The translations under genes were made by a program, and so were the position numbers. Shown in pieces: positions 46,300 to 56,949 of a DNA stretch of 64,000 nt; position 1 is the stretch's first letter, and each line of letters opens with the position of its first letter. This stretch comes from Malania oleifera (taxonomy: Eukaryota > Streptophyta > Magnoliopsida > Santalales > Ximeniaceae). The notes below the pieces were generated by a model that ran no database searches, was not told the origin of the DNA, and saw only the letters and a program-made list of their open reading frames with translations. Location of the stretch: positions 32,290,214 through 32,354,213 of the forward strand of contig NC_080417.1 in the NCBI RefSeq assembly GCF_029873635.1, given 5' to 3'.

Positions 46300-46790
46300 T
46301 GTTGTGAAAATTGAATGCACAGCTGAATAAAAAAGATCTTACAACGTAGCAACCAACAGTGAAAAATACAAAACAATAATCACACTGATTATAATAAAAG
46401 CAATAACAATGACACAAAGAATTACGTGGTTCGACAATGTCTGCATCCACGGGAGCAATCGACAACGTAATTTTCACTCTCTTGTGTCCAAAGACTTGAA
46501 CAGTACATAGTTACAACATAAATCATGTATATATAAGTTTCCCAAAGGCTTTCCCTCTAAAACCCAACCTGTCCAATGTCTTAATTCAAAATTTGAAAAA
46601 AAATAACACTAAGTAACCAAGCCAAACCGTCGACAGTTTGCAGAGATATCATTGACGATTAAATACTGAGAGCAAACCATCGATGTAACAGGTTCAAAAC
46701 CATCGACTGTTACACCGCACTTGGACCAAACCATCAATGGTTTCCTCCTGCAAGTCAGCATTTTTGTTTTCTTCATGTTTTCTCTTTGTA
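46300..46790 (-). mobile_element. 5' LTR of the 43.7-46.3 kb Copia relic
   Basis: It starts TGTTGTGAAAATTGAATGCA next to the primer site; the probable end is TTGTACA near 46790. A minus TATA box lies at about 46527-46535, and GTCGAC-type words at 46627-46745 (ACCGTCGACAGTTT, ACCATCGATG, ACCATCGACTGTT). It contains GCAGACATTGTCGAACCACG (reverse strand), shared with the LTR at 47.8-48.5 kb. Confidence 0.7.
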
Positions 46791-47826
46791 CATGTCTTCC
46801 ACTCGATCATATGAGCCACATATTACAACAACGATTGCCTATGTGAAGGCTACAGAATCTATGGAAGCATTCTTTGCATCACTCCACCAAAAGGAAGAGG
46901 TTGCCCCTTTGCCATTAGCCGATTTTCCAAGGGCAATCTTGGAGAAAGCAATCCATAAATTATCCTCATCGCTCTCTAATGGTGTTTTGATTCTGCATGA
47001 TGAAGGGAAAATAAAATACCCGCTCACTAAGGCTCTATCAATTGAATCTACGTCCACCAAACTTCCTTAAATTAGCAGGGTTATTGCCAAACTAAAAAAT
47101 TCCTTTAAGAAGCTCCTCAGCATAATAGCTATTATGAGATCCTAGTCAAAGAAAAGAGATATCTCACTAAATATGAATACTAAGATACAACCTAGAATAC
47201 CTTAAATACTAGTACTATTAGGTCAACCATAAAAAAAAAAAAACATAAGGATGTTCAAGAGTTGGCAAGGTTGGAGGCTAAGATCAATGACATTCATCAT
47301 TCATGTATGTTCGTCGCCTATTACTATGAGGCAGCAAAGGATAAAACAACAAAGCAATTGGCAGTCCAAAATCATATCAAATTATGCACCTTATGATAGT
47401 TTTGTTGTAAATATGACATTAGTTGAGCATGAGGACTCTCCTCAATGGCTACAGGATCTATCTACCCTCACCAAGTTACTGGAAAAATTAGATTATGGCT
47501 CTTTTATATTGTATTTCTCTAGTTAAGTCCCAAGCACTAGCCAAATTCAAATAAACTTGAATGAAACCTAGTCTTCTCTCTGTAACCTTATCTGGTCAAC
47601 TAATTTCATTGGCTTTGCTAAATGGTAATTTGCCTCAAATCGTTCTCCATCCTAGTTTTGGTGATGCTTGTTGTGCATTTCACTTCACTTGGCAATCATT
47701 GTGTAAGACTCCATGCAAATGTTGAGATTGCATAATTATGACTATTTTTCAAGAGAGTTGCTCCAGTAAATGGCATTTATCATTTGCTAATGAGTAAGCA
47801 TGCTCCTTTTTTAGTTACATTTTAGT
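46791..47826. other. Unassigned; protein-like plus-strand segments of unknown kind
   Basis: The plus frame at 46786-47070 reads protein-like residues (IAYVKATESMEAFFASLHQK, then LPLADFPRAILEKAIHKL) and remains readable beyond one stop. At about 47250 another frame reads QELARLEAKINDIHHS. I do not recognise either. They could be parts of one decayed gene or of a transposon product. No splice model is supported. Confidence 0.3.
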
Positions 47827-48529
47827 TGTGAAGAATGTAATACCCTTCCTAGGTCAAATAATGGTCGGTCAAATTATTTGTAAGAGATACTTCTAGAATA
47901 CTAAACTTAGAATAAGTTTTGACTAACCAAGAGTGGAGGATGGAGGAGCATCGCCCAATTTCGAATTTAGGCCAAGCTAAGAGATGGTCATCACCTAGCT
48001 CAAAGTTGTTTCTAATGAACTCACCAAGCTTCAAATAGAGTTTAAGCTTATCTTCTCTCACAAGATTATTTTAGCCTTTATAATTGGCAAGTTTTAAATC
48101 CTTGACCAAGTAGGAGTTATGGTATTCTTCATATTTTCCTAAAACTGTCGACAATTTTGTTCGGCACAAGTAACAAAATTTGAACCCGAAGATCAGTAGA
48201 GTGGGGGATTTGAGGATTTCCCTCTGAGATTTTCTATAGGAGTATTTTAGATAGTATCTAAGCCTCCCATATGCATAGGGTTGATATATAATTTATATTT
48301 GTAACCCTTGATCTAAGCTTTACAATGTGATAGTGAAAAACAGTCGTTTGCTTCCGTGGGCGTAGGCACATTGTCGAACCATGTAATTTCTTATATCATT
48401 GATTTTATTGCTTTCCCTTATTCTCATTGTGAGTGATTCTTGTTCTATATATTCATCATTGAGTATTTGCATTACTTGTTCCAGATTGATTTGAGTTTGC
48501 GAGTTTTCCGCTGCACATTTGTATCAACA
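47827..48529 (+). mobile_element. Copia LTR, plus orientation (same family as 46.3 kb LTR)
   Basis: It ends CTGCACATTTGTATCAACA at 48529. GTAGGCACATTGTCGAACCA near 48364 matches the reverse complement of 46430-46450. ACTGTCGACAATTTTG lies at about 48146, upstream of a TATA-like ATATATAATTTATA at 48283. The start at 47827 (TGTGAAGAATG) is a guess, and no clear target duplication was seen. A solo or truncated copy lying beside Gypsy gag. Confidence 0.55.
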
Positions 48530-48862
48530 GTTTCTCCACCTCTTTCGTGCGTTGGAACTCGAAAATTTGATCCACTCTTCCATGCCATCATAGCGTTGAA
48601 AGTCCAACTTCGTGATTTTGGGTGCTAAAGAGCCTCCTCCCAAGGGGCTATGATGGTGCCCACAAGAAGACTCGGCATCGTCATCATGTCCTCCACCGTG
48701 CATAGAAAAATGAGCAAACATGATCTCCATATGCTTCAAGAGGCGCTCTTCACTAGCCCTCATGGCTTGTTGTAGTTCTTTTTGGCCCACAGCTAATGAG
48801 ACAAGCTCGTTCTCCACTTGCTCGAGGCGGTGGTCAGACATGCCTGGTTCTGACACCAAATT
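48530..48862 (-). mobile_element. Gypsy gag N-terminus with primer-binding site
   Basis: The minus frame reads from MSDHRLEQVENEL through a Glu/Lys-rich helix, a His/Asp-rich patch and APKITKLDFQRYDGMEEWIKF, the start of a chromovirus-type Gypsy gag (the usual form is ...L.FP.FDG.DP..W). A primer site resembling the tRNA-iMet type (TGGTGTCAGAACC, 48858-48846) lies upstream, and an LTR start, TGTTACGTGTCAAAG, lies at 48862. Only this 5' tip of the element is present; the rest is missing or displaced by the LTR at 47.8-48.5 kb. Confidence 0.6.
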
Positions 48863-49381
48863 GTTACGTGTCAAAGCTTGTGATCTCGTGGTGAGTTTAT
48901 GAACAGATAGAGAGCAAGGATCGTGGTTGTTTTTTCTACCTATGATGGTAAGTTAAACACAATCTCCTATTATAATTAATGAAAGCATTTTTTTTATTTC
49001 CATGTTTGTGTCCATTTTTAATTTTATATTATTGTGAGCTACTCTTTAATTTTTATATTTGCATATAAGACCCTGGACCACCAAGTGGCATGACAGCCCT
49101 ATATTAACACCCCCACAACCTCTTTGGCCCCTTAGAATTTAATTCATGCATTTATGAATGCATGTGTTTATTAGTACTATGAGTATACTATAGGAATATA
49201 TGTAGGAACGCGGCCCATAAATTAAAATATTTAATTTAAAAAATATATCTACATTATATGGTTATCAATTAATTGCAATCTTATTTTCATTTAAACACGA
49301 AATTATACAAAGAAGTTACCCTTCATATTGTTCGTGCACCTCCATTTTAGATGTACATTATATAGTGCTGAGTTCCAACAG
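48863..49381. other. Probable Gypsy LTR remainder and AT-rich flank; no gene
   Basis: It begins with the LTR start TGTTACGTGTC and grades into AT-rich sequence without a recognisable right end. Confidence 0.4.
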
Positions 49382-49413
49382 GGACGAGCCTATATATATA
49401 TATAGGCTCGTCC
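49382..49413. repeat. 32-bp perfect palindrome
   Basis: GGACGAGCCTATATAT is followed directly by its reverse complement ATATATAGGCTCGTCC, with no loop. It lies about 750 bp upstream of the hydrolase start codon. It could be two abutting terminal repeats of a lost element. Confidence 0.9.
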
Positions 49414-50085
49414 TTGCATAAAAAGAAAGAAAAACATAAAAATATACAAAACAAAAATTTTTAATATTAATTTTTTCGATGTTTCAACTTTAGATCGCTT
49501 AATGTATGATGTACAAGTCTCATAAAGTCAAACCAATAGGATGCCCTTAAGGAACATTTTGAATAATTTTTATATTTACTAATTTGATATATATTTTTTC
49601 ACATAATTTGGATTAATATTATTAATATAATCCTATTATTTTATTATTTTATAATTTTAGTAGGGTGCGTACTCATATTTTTAATCTAAATATTTTGTAA
49701 TTTCATATATAATGTATTATTCTTTAAATTTTCATGGGGGCACTTGCTCTTACTAGGCCTAACCTAAACCGATTTATTAGCATCAAATGTATGAGATGAT
49801 CTACCATTTGACCCGTGTTTTACACCTATTAGAGAAATTATATCAGAAATCTATCTCTCTATATTATAAATATAAATATCACTGTCATTTTTTTCATATT
49901 TAAAAATAGATATATAAACAATATGGAGAGACATACACGACTGTTTTATAATTTCTCCATTTAACCATATTAATAATTATCCTATTGATGACAAATTATA
50001 ATAATATAATAAAAATAATACACAACAACCCAACACCAAACTGGTTGCTTCTTCTCATCTCCTACATCACCAAGTTTAAGAACCC

Positions 50086-50086
<1 letters not shown>
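49414..50086. other. Upstream region of the hydrolase gene; no gene seen
   Basis: AT-rich, with no repeat family recognised. It presumably holds the promoter; several TATA-like words are present, so no specific promoter can be assigned. Confidence 0.5.

Positions 50087-50116
<30 letters not shown>
50087..50116. repeat. Poly-C run of 30 in the 5' leader of the hydrolase gene
   Basis: Thirty uninterrupted C residues end 43 bp before the start codon, preceded by AAGAACCCA and followed by AAAGTTC. The opposite strand is G30. The run may be longer or shorter in reality because such homopolymers are hard to sequence. Confidence 0.9.
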
Positions 50117-50118
<2 letters not shown>

Positions 50119-50142
50119 AGTTCTCATTCATTTCCTGGACCA

Positions 50143-50160
50143 GAGAGAGAGAGAGAGAGA
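50143..50160. repeat. (GA)n tract abutting the start codon
   Basis: GAGAGAGAGAGAGAGAGA runs directly into ATGG of the hydrolase start. GA tracts are common in plant 5' leaders and core promoters. Confidence 0.85.
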
Positions 50161-53076
50161 TGGTGAACCTAGTAGCAGCACAGAAGCCATTGTTGCATGG
50201 GCTAATGAAGATGGCCGGAGTGAGACCCCACTCCGTGGAGATCGAGCCCGGCACCGACATGAACTTCTGGGTGCCTTCTAAAACTATCGTTCATCCTAAT
50301 AACACCACCACCACCACCCGCCCCCCAAACAAGCCTGTCGTGGTGCTCGTGCACGGCTTCGCTGCTGAGGGCATCGTAACGTGGCAGTTCCAGGTGGGGG
50401 CTCTGACGGGGAAATACGCGGTGTACGTGCCGGACCTGTTGTTCTTCGGGGGGTCGACCAGTGTGACGGCGGAGCGATCGCCGGAGTACCAGGCGGACTG
50501 CCTGGCGAAGGGGCTGAGGAAGCTGGGGGTGGAGAAGTGCACGGTGGTGGGATTCAGCTACGGGGGGATGGTGGCCTTCAAGATGGCGGAGCGCTACCCG
50601 GAGTTGGTGGGGGCCATGGTGGTGTCCGGTTCGGTGCTGGCCATGACCGACTCCATCAGCGGCTCCACCCTCCAGAGGCTGGGTTTCTCTTCCTCCTCCG
50701 AGCTGTTACTGCCCAACTCCGTGAAGGGTCTCAAAGCTCTCCTCTCTGTCGCTGCTCACAAGAAGCTCTGGTTCCCGGACTGTCTCCACAGGGACTATCT
50801 CCAGGTTTAATTCATTCATTAATTTGCATATCCCTCAGCTCGTTAATTATAATTTTTTAATCATCACATAATTTTTAATTAACTATTTCGTTTTTTTTTT
50901 AAAAAATCTATCTAGTTTGATCTTCTATTTTGTTTTTTTTTTTTTATGTTAATTTAATTTTTTTTTTTTAATTATAAAGAAGAAAAAGTCCATGTTGTAC
51001 ACGCATGCAGAAAGTCCACAGGAACTAACATTTTCAGTCACACCTTTAATGCTTCCTTCCAAAATCAAAACCTAGAAGATGAATACACGTACACTTACAT
51101 ACATATACAAATTCACTAGCAATATCCATCATGAGTGTGATATATAACCTTCTTGATATTGGCATTGCGTGCAAAAATTAACTTATTTTGGATTTGAGGA
51201 TCAATATAGAAGATAATAATGGTAAATTATTTTTAAAAAAATTTTATTTCTGTGCTTGATCTGTCTTGACAAAGAAAGTAAAAATAAATATTTTCATAAT
51301 AAAACTTAAAAATAGCTATTCCACATTTATTTCATAATATATATATATATATAAAATATAAATTCATATTCTCGTTATTAAAATAGACATATTCATCCCG
51401 AACTAAATAGACTAAAAATGTTACACATCTTCTCCTTAGTATCAAGATATTGAGTGGATGGGAGGAGGCCTAGAATATTAGAGTCAACTTTGAGCTTATC
51501 AAAATGAGCGAATAGAATAAATATTAAATATATATGGGGTATTAGGTGGCTAACACCTACGGCCACTAATTAGGGCTACACCCAGCGGATGCCTATTGGA
51601 TGGCTGCCTCAACCAATATGACCTAAAATCGCAATAGCAACAGCTACTTAACATTTATGTAAAAATATTTTTTAAAAAAATATTAAATTAAATAAATACA
51701 TAATATATAGATACTTATTTTTATTATATGATTATTTTCAAATATATTTTAAATTAAAATTATTAATATTTTTAATTAATATATTTTAATTAAAAATAGA
51801 ATAAAATATTGATATTTATTTATAACATATTACTATCATATTAGATTATGATAAAAATAATGTTATTAATTAAATTTAAAATTTAATTTATTTAATATTT
51901 GATTTAGATTAATAAATAATTCTTGTTCAATTGAGAATTGAATTATAATTACTAATATGTATTTTTAAGTATATTTTCAATAAAAATATTAATTTTAATA
52001 ATTTATATTTTAAATAATAACCATATTAATTTTTTAATTAAACTTTTAAAAATATTTCCCATTAACTAAAATAATATGATATTATTTCCTAATTAACAAT
52101 AATCTTGTTATTAATATATATTTATAATATATGATTATCACATTACTTTATATTAAAATAGTATTAATAATTCAATTAAAAATTTTAATTTATTTAATAT
52201 TAATTTAAATTTATAAGATGATTTTTTTATTCATGTAAATTTCAACAATAGATAGTTTTAAATTATATTAATTTAAATTTAAATGTATATGAATTTTTTT
52301 TAAAATACCACATAAAATTATATTAAATTTTATCCAAATCTAAATCCATTACCCAAAATCGATGCCTCCAAACTCAAAATAATTATCTTTCAAATACGCA
52401 GTACAAAAATCCATACCCCCAACCCCACCTGAGTGAGAGACCATCCTCCTCCCCCTTACCATCACACAGTACTATAACCAGAACACAATTTTATTGTGGA
52501 CATTGACGAATGTGCAAGAACAAAAACAGGTGATGTTCACAAACAGAAAGGAAAGAAGTGAACTCCTGGAGGCCTTGGTCATCAGCAACAAGGATTCCAG
52601 CATCCCCTGCTTCCCACAGGTAAAGTATTACCTCAGCATTCTGCAGTCAATGCCCACCTAAAGCTTCTTCTCTCCACAATTTTTCCCTCCCTGCCTGAAA
52701 GTTCTTATCGGTTTTAAATAGTTTATTTATTTTTTCAGAGAATACACCTCTTGTGGGGTGAAAACGATCAGATATTTAAGCAGGAACTTGCCCACAACAT
52801 GAAAGAGTATGTCTACTCTTTACATATCAATGCTTGGTCCAAAATGAGTCCCCAAATGTAGGTTATAGTCATAGTTCATACATAATGATAAGATTTTTCT
52901 CTTCTTTTGTTCTTTTTTTTTTTTTTTGTGATGACAGGCAACTAGGAGACAATGCAACGTTTGAAGGGATAAAGAAAGCAGGTCACCTGGTGCACTTGGA
53001 ACGCCCCTGTGTCTACAACAGATGTCTCAAGCGGTTCCTTGCCTCTCTGCACACTGACACAGCCCAAAAATTATGA
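50160..53076 (+). CDS. Alpha/beta-fold hydrolase, four exons, 313 aa
   Basis: Exons are 50160-50804, 52530-52619, 52739-52806 and 52938-53076. All three introns have GT-AG ends and the frame stays open through every junction to TGA at 53074-53076. The product is a plant alpha/beta hydrolase of the AB_hydrolase_1 type. VVVLVHGF (residues 60-67) carries the oxyanion-hole HG; VVGFSYGGM (129-137) is the nucleophile elbow with Ser133; WGENDQIF (251-258) supplies the likely acid Asp255; KKAGHLVHLERP (280-291) holds the likely catalytic His284. The triad therefore comes from exons 1, 3 and 4, in the usual order. The N-terminus MVNLVAAQKPLLHGLMKMAG and EPGTDMNFWVP match, from memory, a plant-specific subfamily often annotated as epoxide-hydrolase-like; the substrate is unknown. 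There is no signal peptide. Exon 1 is much more GC-rich than its AT-rich surroundings. It looks intact and is probably expressed. Confidence 0.93.
50805..52529 (+). other. Intron 1 of the hydrolase gene
   Basis: A 1.7-kb intron, very AT-rich (especially 51650-52330), with a GTTTAATT donor and CAAAAACAG acceptor. A short GC-rich patch at about 51550-51640 (CACCTACGGCCACTAATTAG) may be an old insertion. No other gene inside. Confidence 0.85.
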
Positions 53077-53402
53077 ACTCATGCTGCAATTTCATCCTGC
53101 CCTAATATTGGTTGTACCGCTGTTGTGTGTTAAGACACAAGCTTTATAATGAACTGAAACATTTAACATGGAAACTTGACCAGTGCAAAAAGGAAAGATC
53201 ATAGAATGTATTTGACGAACTTTTTTGTTACACATTCTTCTCTTTTGCTTAGAAAACCCACACGAAGAGATGCTATGCATGAGAAACATGCGTAACGATG
53301 CATAAAAGTGATCTGCATGTGCATGATGCCAATTGCCAAGCATAGGACATCTCCTGAATCCAGCTTAGGATAGATCATAGATGCGTGCTTGTGCAAACAA
53401 AT

Positions 53403-53717
53403 TCATCTGAAGGACCACTGAATTTCTTCTAGAGTTCTTCCCTTTGTTTCAGGCACCCAAATCGTCACAAAGACAATAGTAAAAGCAGTGCTTAACGTGT
53501 AAATCGTAAATGTCCCTGTTGACAGTAAAAGTATATCATTTCTGTTTGATCTTAATGAGTCCATTGGGTGTAAAACAGACATGTACACAGAGAGATACCC
53601 ACCTCGAGTGCTCCAACTCAAAAGTAGGTTTGCAGTCATGGTAACCAACCAGGATGATAGCCAATTCAACAATGTTGCTAGGCTGCCAGCAAGGCCCTTA
53701 ATATTCACCGGAAAAAT
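53403..53717 (-). CDS. ERD6-like sugar transporter, last two exons only (partial)
   Basis: On the minus strand, exon 53717-53603 encodes [20 protein letters not shown] through LLLSWSTR, and the last exon 53515-53403 encodes [32 protein letters not shown] and the stop. The 87-bp intron has GT-AG ends and joins Arg-Gly in frame (CGA-G/GG). [12 protein letters not shown] is the C-terminal signature of MFS monosaccharide transporters, and the rest corresponds to the last two or three membrane segments of the ERD6-like group, which export or import sugars at the vacuolar membrane. The acceptor before IFPVN (CTCAG) implies an upstream exon, but none was found up to 54.6 kb, where a Copia relic begins. 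The gene is therefore either truncated or has a TE-filled intron extending beyond what I can trace. It is tail to tail with the hydrolase, about 325 bp between stops. Confidence 0.82.
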   Translation of the reverse strand: MFPVNIKGLAGSLATLLNWLSSWLVTMTANLLLSWSTRGGYLSVYMSVLHPMDSLRSNRNDILLLSTGTFTIYTLSTAFTIVFVTIWVPETKGRTLEEIQWSFR

Positions 53718-54630
53718 CTGAGACAACCAACCAGGAATGTATAAGCAGTATGAAGGATACAATTTGTATTAACATTTTTCCACTATCAAGAAACCAATGA
53801 CAATCCTTCATGCTCAATAGAACTTCTAGAGCGTGTTTGCCTTCAATCCTTGGACCTATCCTAACTCTAATTGTACTGTTCCGCCTACCACCCTGTGTCA
53901 GTGTATATATTACCATTTACCCAAAAAAAAAAAAGTGGGGGAAGGGGGTGAAAGGCAACTTAGGGTTGTAAAATTTATCAAGAAATCTGAAAACCACACT
54001 GAAAATAGACCGAACTGAGCAGCATTTTCTCCATTTATAGGTTTTTAGCTGCAGCTTTTTAGTTCTCGTAATTGGTTTTTTCAGTTTCAGCTTTACCGAA
54101 GAAAAAAATAGAACTATATATTTATTGATAAAAAATAAAATTTATTAAAACTGCTCTATTAGCTTAAAAAATATATTATTTAAATCCTTTTACAAATTAA
54201 TTATTTTTTAATTTCAAATTAGTTGATTGGTTTTAGTGGAGGAATAGTAAAGACATCAGGCCCTATGCCACTACCAATAGATAAGAGACTTAGAAAGGGA
54301 AGGGGGGTTTATATAAGAAGAAGGAAGACCCAACTCGTCAATCTTCTGATGTGGGAATGCTTATTGGGCATGGGGCAGATATCCCAGCAACTAGTGCTCA
54401 GGCTCTAGCCAGCTGATGCCTGGGGAGAAATGGGAAATCTATTCCCACATCAGAAATGCAGGAGGGCGTCAGCCTCCATCTCTTAATAAAATCCCATTGC
54501 CCATTGTCTAGTCTTGCAATTTCCGTCCATTGGACCTGCCTGTGACTCTGCGCGGCTAACCCACAATTTTTTTTTTTTTTCAAAGAGCCAGAATCTCACA
54601 TAATGGCCCCATCCCAAATTTATTAATACC
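53718..54630. other. No exon found; inverted repeat and possible SINE/LINE tail
   Basis: TTCTGATGTGGGAAT (about 54345-54359) is repeated inverted as ATTCCCACATCAGAA (about 54442-54456), about 80 bp apart. CCATTTACCCAAAAAAAAAAAA at about 53910-53933 looks like a retroposon tail. No sugar-transporter exon is visible here. Confidence 0.5.
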
Positions 54631-54958
54631 TATTGAAGAGTAAACTTAACGGTGGCAGTAAAATTTGACGACAGCTGCCGCACCAACTAGTCGCTTCTAT
54701 TGACATTGAAGATCGGCGGCCACCAACCTCACCAACCAGCCACTATCGTTGATAATTTTGATTTTGAATTTGCTATAAATAGATGTAGGTGTGTGCAATG
54801 TAGTGTGTGGTGAAGTGAGGGTGAATAACCAGTGAGTGAGAGAGATTTTGCTTTGAATTCCTTTGTATTTATTTTCAGATCGAAATTAATTATTTTTGCA
54901 ATTGATTCTCACTGAATTTCTGTCACAACCAATGATTGAGTGTCCCCTCCACCCATCA
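54631..54958 (+). mobile_element. 5' LTR of the 54.6 kb Copia
   Basis: It starts TATTGAAGAGTAAACTTAAC (normally TGTTGAAG...), so the start is approximate, and ends CTCCACCCATCA next to the primer site at 54960. The TATA box is at about 54772. Confidence 0.55.
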
Positions 54959-54970
54959 GTGGTATCAGAG

Positions 54971-55637
54971 TGTCTAGGTACGCCGGAATTCGTCAAATAA
55001 AGGCGAATAGATAGAAATTCAAAATTTCTCCCAGATTTGAAGTTGCTCAAAATCCAAAATTGAGCATACCATTGTGAAATACACGTCAAGATGATTCCAA
55101 TGGTGAAAACCGCATCTCAAACGGAGTCCAGAAGACTCCACGCGTGCTCACACACACCTTCAAAGAACTCAGCGTCCTCCCCACGTGCCGACGAGGATTC
55201 TAACCGCTGGCTTTACCCGCCCGCACGTGTCTTCCTTGCCCGGATGACGTGATCCAACCCGGAAACCCGCTTTAGCAACCCGCGTCCAACTACCCGGCCC
55301 AACAACCCATTTTTCAGACCCACGTCCACAACTCGAACCGATAACCCAAACATAACCAGACCCGGCTTGCTGACCCGCGTCCAATCGCCGACACGCAGCA
55401 CGCGCAAAAGCAGCCATGTGGCCTTAACGGTTAGTGCTGACGCCGTTAAATGGCCGCTAAGTTAAACCGGCCGAGTAAAAACCATCCAAAACTTTCTATA
55501 GTCAGTTCAGTGATTTTTGGACCGGTTCTTTGCAACCCAAAACCGATTCCTAAGGTTTTTCGACCTTATGAACACATTGGTGGCATCAAATTTGTCAAAA
55601 TCTATCCCCATCATTCCATTTTGATATATTAAATCTA
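54971..55637 (+). other. Untranslated leader of the Copia relic
   Basis: About 670 bp between primer site and gag start. It is unusually GC-rich for the window (about 55130-55460), with repeated ACCCGCGTCCA and AACCCGC words; no gene. Confidence 0.65.
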
Positions 55638-56815
55638 ATGGCGAACGGTGCTACCCAAGCGATCATTCCAAAGTTGAACTGGGAGAATTATGACAACTGA
55701 TCTATTCAAATAAGAGCCCTTCTTGGTGCTCAAGATGTCATGGACATCATTGAAGATGGGTACAGAGAAAGCCCATCAAAAGAAGCCGAACCATCTATGT
55801 CCAATGCTCAAAGAACGACCTTGCGAGCCGATCGAAAGAAGGATTGCAAGGCGAAGTCCATAATCTACCAAGGCCTTGATGAGGCCATGTTCGAAATCAT
55901 CGCTTCTGCCAAGACATCCAAAGAATTTTGGGACTCTCTCCAGTGAACACACAAAGGTGCAGACAAAGTAAAGAAGATTTGTCTTCAAACATTGCAAGGT
56001 GATTTCGAATCTTTAAAAATGAAATCTACTGAATCTGTTACTGACTACTATGCACGAGTTATGATAGTATCAAATCAATTGAGAATAAATTGAGAGACTC
56101 TCAATGACGAGAGAATTTGTGAGAAAATTTTGCAATCTCTAGATCCAAAATATGATTATATAGCTGTGACCATGGAAGAAACAAAAGATTTGGAAACCAT
56201 GTCCGTAGAAGAACTTGTGGGCTCACTCCAAGCCCATGAGCGGAAAGTCAACAGAAGGAGTGATGATAAAGCACTGGAGCAAACCCTCCAAACGAAGTTG
56301 CCACTCAGTACAGATAGATACGACAAAGGGGAGACATCACAGCGAGGAAAAGGACGAGGTCGAAGATCTCGTGGAAGAAATTATGAAAATTTTGACTCCA
56401 GAGGAGGTGGTAGAGGCGAAAGAGGTCCCACTAGAGAAGGACGCAATCAACATAACTATGTCCTACGAGGCAGAGGACAAGGAATAAGAGGGGGATACAA
56501 TAACCGCCTGAACATAGACAAAAGAAACGTTCAGTGCTACAACTGTTATAAGTACGGACACTATAGCAATGAGTGTTGGAGGCGACAGCAAGAAAAGGTT
56601 AGCGAGGAGGCTAACCTTGTCAAAACTGAACATATATATGGAGAGTCGTTGATGCTAATGGCACACAATTCAACTCTCCAAGACCAAAGTGTTTGGTACC
56701 TTGATTCTGGAGCCAACAACCATATGACTGGCAAAAAGAACCCATTCTTTGAACTTGATGAGAAAGTTCAAGAGGAGATCTCTTTTGGCGATAATTCTAA
56801 ACTCCCAATCTGAGG
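55638..56815 (+). pseudogene. Copia gag and protease remnant
   Basis: Gag starts MANGATQAIIPKLNWENYD and contains KDLETMSVEELVGSLQAHE (UBN2 core end), an Arg/Gly-rich basic stretch (RGKGRGRRSRGRN) and the CCHC knuckle CYNCYKYGHYSNEC near 56535-56580. It is followed by the protease start VWYLDSGANNHMTG with the catalytic DSG near 56705. Broken fossil. Confidence 0.88.
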
Positions 56816-56949
56816 GAGAGGAGATGTTTTGATCAAACAGAAGTCTGGAGATCATGCTTACATCTCCAATGTCTGTTACGAGCCAGATATGAAGACTAAC
56901 ATCTTGAGTCTTGGACAGCTTGTCGAGAAAGGCTGCTGAATTAACCTTA

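Noticed and set aside
50381-50860. Gly-rich second plus frame over hydrolase exon 1
   Set aside because: It is a shadow frame in GC-rich coding sequence; the frame with the catalytic motifs and splice sites is the real one.
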